Source: Pseudomonas peli
GTDB taxonomy: Bacteria > Pseudomonadota > Gammaproteobacteria > Pseudomonadales > Pseudomonadaceae
DNA: 64,000 nucleotides
Reading direction: 5' to 3'
NCBI RefSeq assembly: GCF_900099645.1
Contig: NZ_FMTL01000004.1
Span: forward strand, 266,547 to 330,546
The position numbers and the translations under genes were made by a program. Of the stretch, positions 62,384 through 64,000 are shown piece after piece. Below the pieces are notes generated by a model that saw only the letters and a program-made list of their open reading frames with translations, made no database searches and was not told the DNA's origin. Each line of letters begins with the position of its first letter. The first letter of the stretch is position 1.

Positions 62384-62695
62384 TTAGCCGAGGCTGATCT
62401 GCACTTCCACACCAGCCGCAAGATCAAGCTTCATCAGCGCATCAACGGTTTTATCCGTTGGCTGGACGATGTCCAGAACACGCTTATGAGTACGGATCTC
62501 GAACTGATCACGCGCGTCTTTGTTGACGTGTGGCGAGGTCAGAACGGTGAACCGCTCTTTGCGGGTAGGCAGAGGAATAGGACCACGCACCTGAGCACCA
62601 GTACGTTTCGCGGTTTCCACGATTTCCTGGGTTGATTGATCGATCAGGCGATGGTCAAAAGCCTTCAACCGAATACGGATTTGTTGGTTTTGCAT
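62384..62695 (-). CDS. rpsJ: 30S ribosomal protein S10 (NusE)
   Basis: 103 residues from ATG 62695 (MQNQQIRIRLKAFDHRL), in which LIDQSTQEIVETAKRTGAQV is conserved. Also the NusE antitermination partner of NusB, encoded at 24800. The longer frame is not real. First gene of the S10 operon. Confidence 0.98.
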   Translation of the reverse strand: MQNQQIRIRLKAFDHRLIDQSTQEIVETAKRTGAQVRGPIPLPTRKERFTVLTSPHVNKDARDQFEIRTHKRVLDIVQPTDKTVDALMKLDLAAGVEVQISLG

Positions 62696-62759
62696 TTTGA
62701 CCTCAGATTCCAAGCTGCTATTCCCAACGGACGCAATACGCCCGTTAAAAGGAGGCGTG

Positions 62760-62788
62760 ATTCTATAGACGCCCCTAGCAGGTGTCAA
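62760..62788 (-). promoter_or_regulatory. Predicted sigma-70 promoter of the S10 operon
   Basis: Minus strand -35 TTGACA (62783-62788), 17 nt spacer, -10 TAGAAT (62760-62765). It is close to ideal and begins 5 nt after the tuf terminator tail. Leader about 60 nt before rpsJ. Confidence 0.85.
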
Positions 62789-62793
62789 CCCAA

Positions 62794-62823
62794 TAAAAAA
62801 GCCCCCGCAAGCGGGGGCTTTTT
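62794..62823 (-). terminator. Intrinsic terminator of tuf
   Basis: GCCCCCGC / GCGGGGGC stem with T6 on the minus strand, 14 nt after the tuf stop. It separates tuf from the S10 operon. Confidence 0.95.
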
Positions 62824-62836
62824 CTCAAACCATCAC

Positions 62837-64000
<1,164 letters not shown>

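Overview
The window is a chromosomal segment of a Pseudomonas species (Gammaproteobacteria). This rests on high GC content, complete S10/spc/alpha ribosomal operons in gammaproteobacterial order, and gene order that, from memory of strain PAO1, matches two chromosomal blocks. One block runs xseB-ispA-dxs-ribA-pgpA-thiL-nusB-ribH-ribBA-ribE-ribD-nrdR, then a thioredoxin/zinc-operon/oprG/epimerase stretch. The other runs ssb-MFS-uvrA-bacterioferritin-ribosomal proteins-tuf. The blocks abut here near 43.45 kb. Several local differences indicate it is not P. aeruginosa itself.

Region by region: (1) 0-8 kb holds penicillin-binding protein 1C (its last residues lie outside the window), a small membrane protein, and a thioester-containing alpha-2-macroglobulin lipoprotein. 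(2) 8-11 kb holds a DinF-type MATE exporter, a GAF-GGDEF diguanylate cyclase and a DUF2214 membrane protein. (3) 11-20.7 kb is an isoprenoid stretch (xseB, ispA, dxs) interrupted by a single-chain multidomain acyl-CoA carboxylase. It is followed by a cobalamin riboswitch controlling btuB, convergent with btuF. (4) 20.7-29.7 kb is on the minus strand: nrdR-ribD, then an FMN riboswitch and ribE-ribBA-ribH-nusB-thiL-pgpA, two small periplasmic-protein genes, and ribA. (5) 29.8-35.5 kb carries a lipoprotein, a methyltransferase, a CnoX-like thioredoxin-TPR chaperone and a Zur-box-preceded zinc operon. (6) 35.8-40.6 kb is a six-gene TonB2-type energy-transduction operon (DUF3450-TtpC-ExbB-ExbD-TonB-TPR) with a candidate Fur box. 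(7) 40.9-48.9 kb has oprG with an ANR box, two sugar-nucleotide enzymes, ssb, an MFS transporter, uvrA and a ferritin lacking the heme ligand. (8) 49-64 kb is the ribosomal super-operon on the minus strand, from tuf (N-terminus outside the window) to rplQ, with three strong sigma-70 promoters.

The main regulatory elements are two riboswitches, Zur, Fur and ANR boxes, and intrinsic terminators. Two copies of a 166-211 bp intergenic repeat with terminal inverted repeats each sit directly behind the stop codon of an upstream gene. I saw no tRNA, rRNA, CRISPR array, phage, transposase or restriction system. I found no wholly unknown multi-gene system. The most unusual items are the repeat pair, the inserted TonB2 operon, the position of the FMN riboswitch, and the promoter inside the spc operon.
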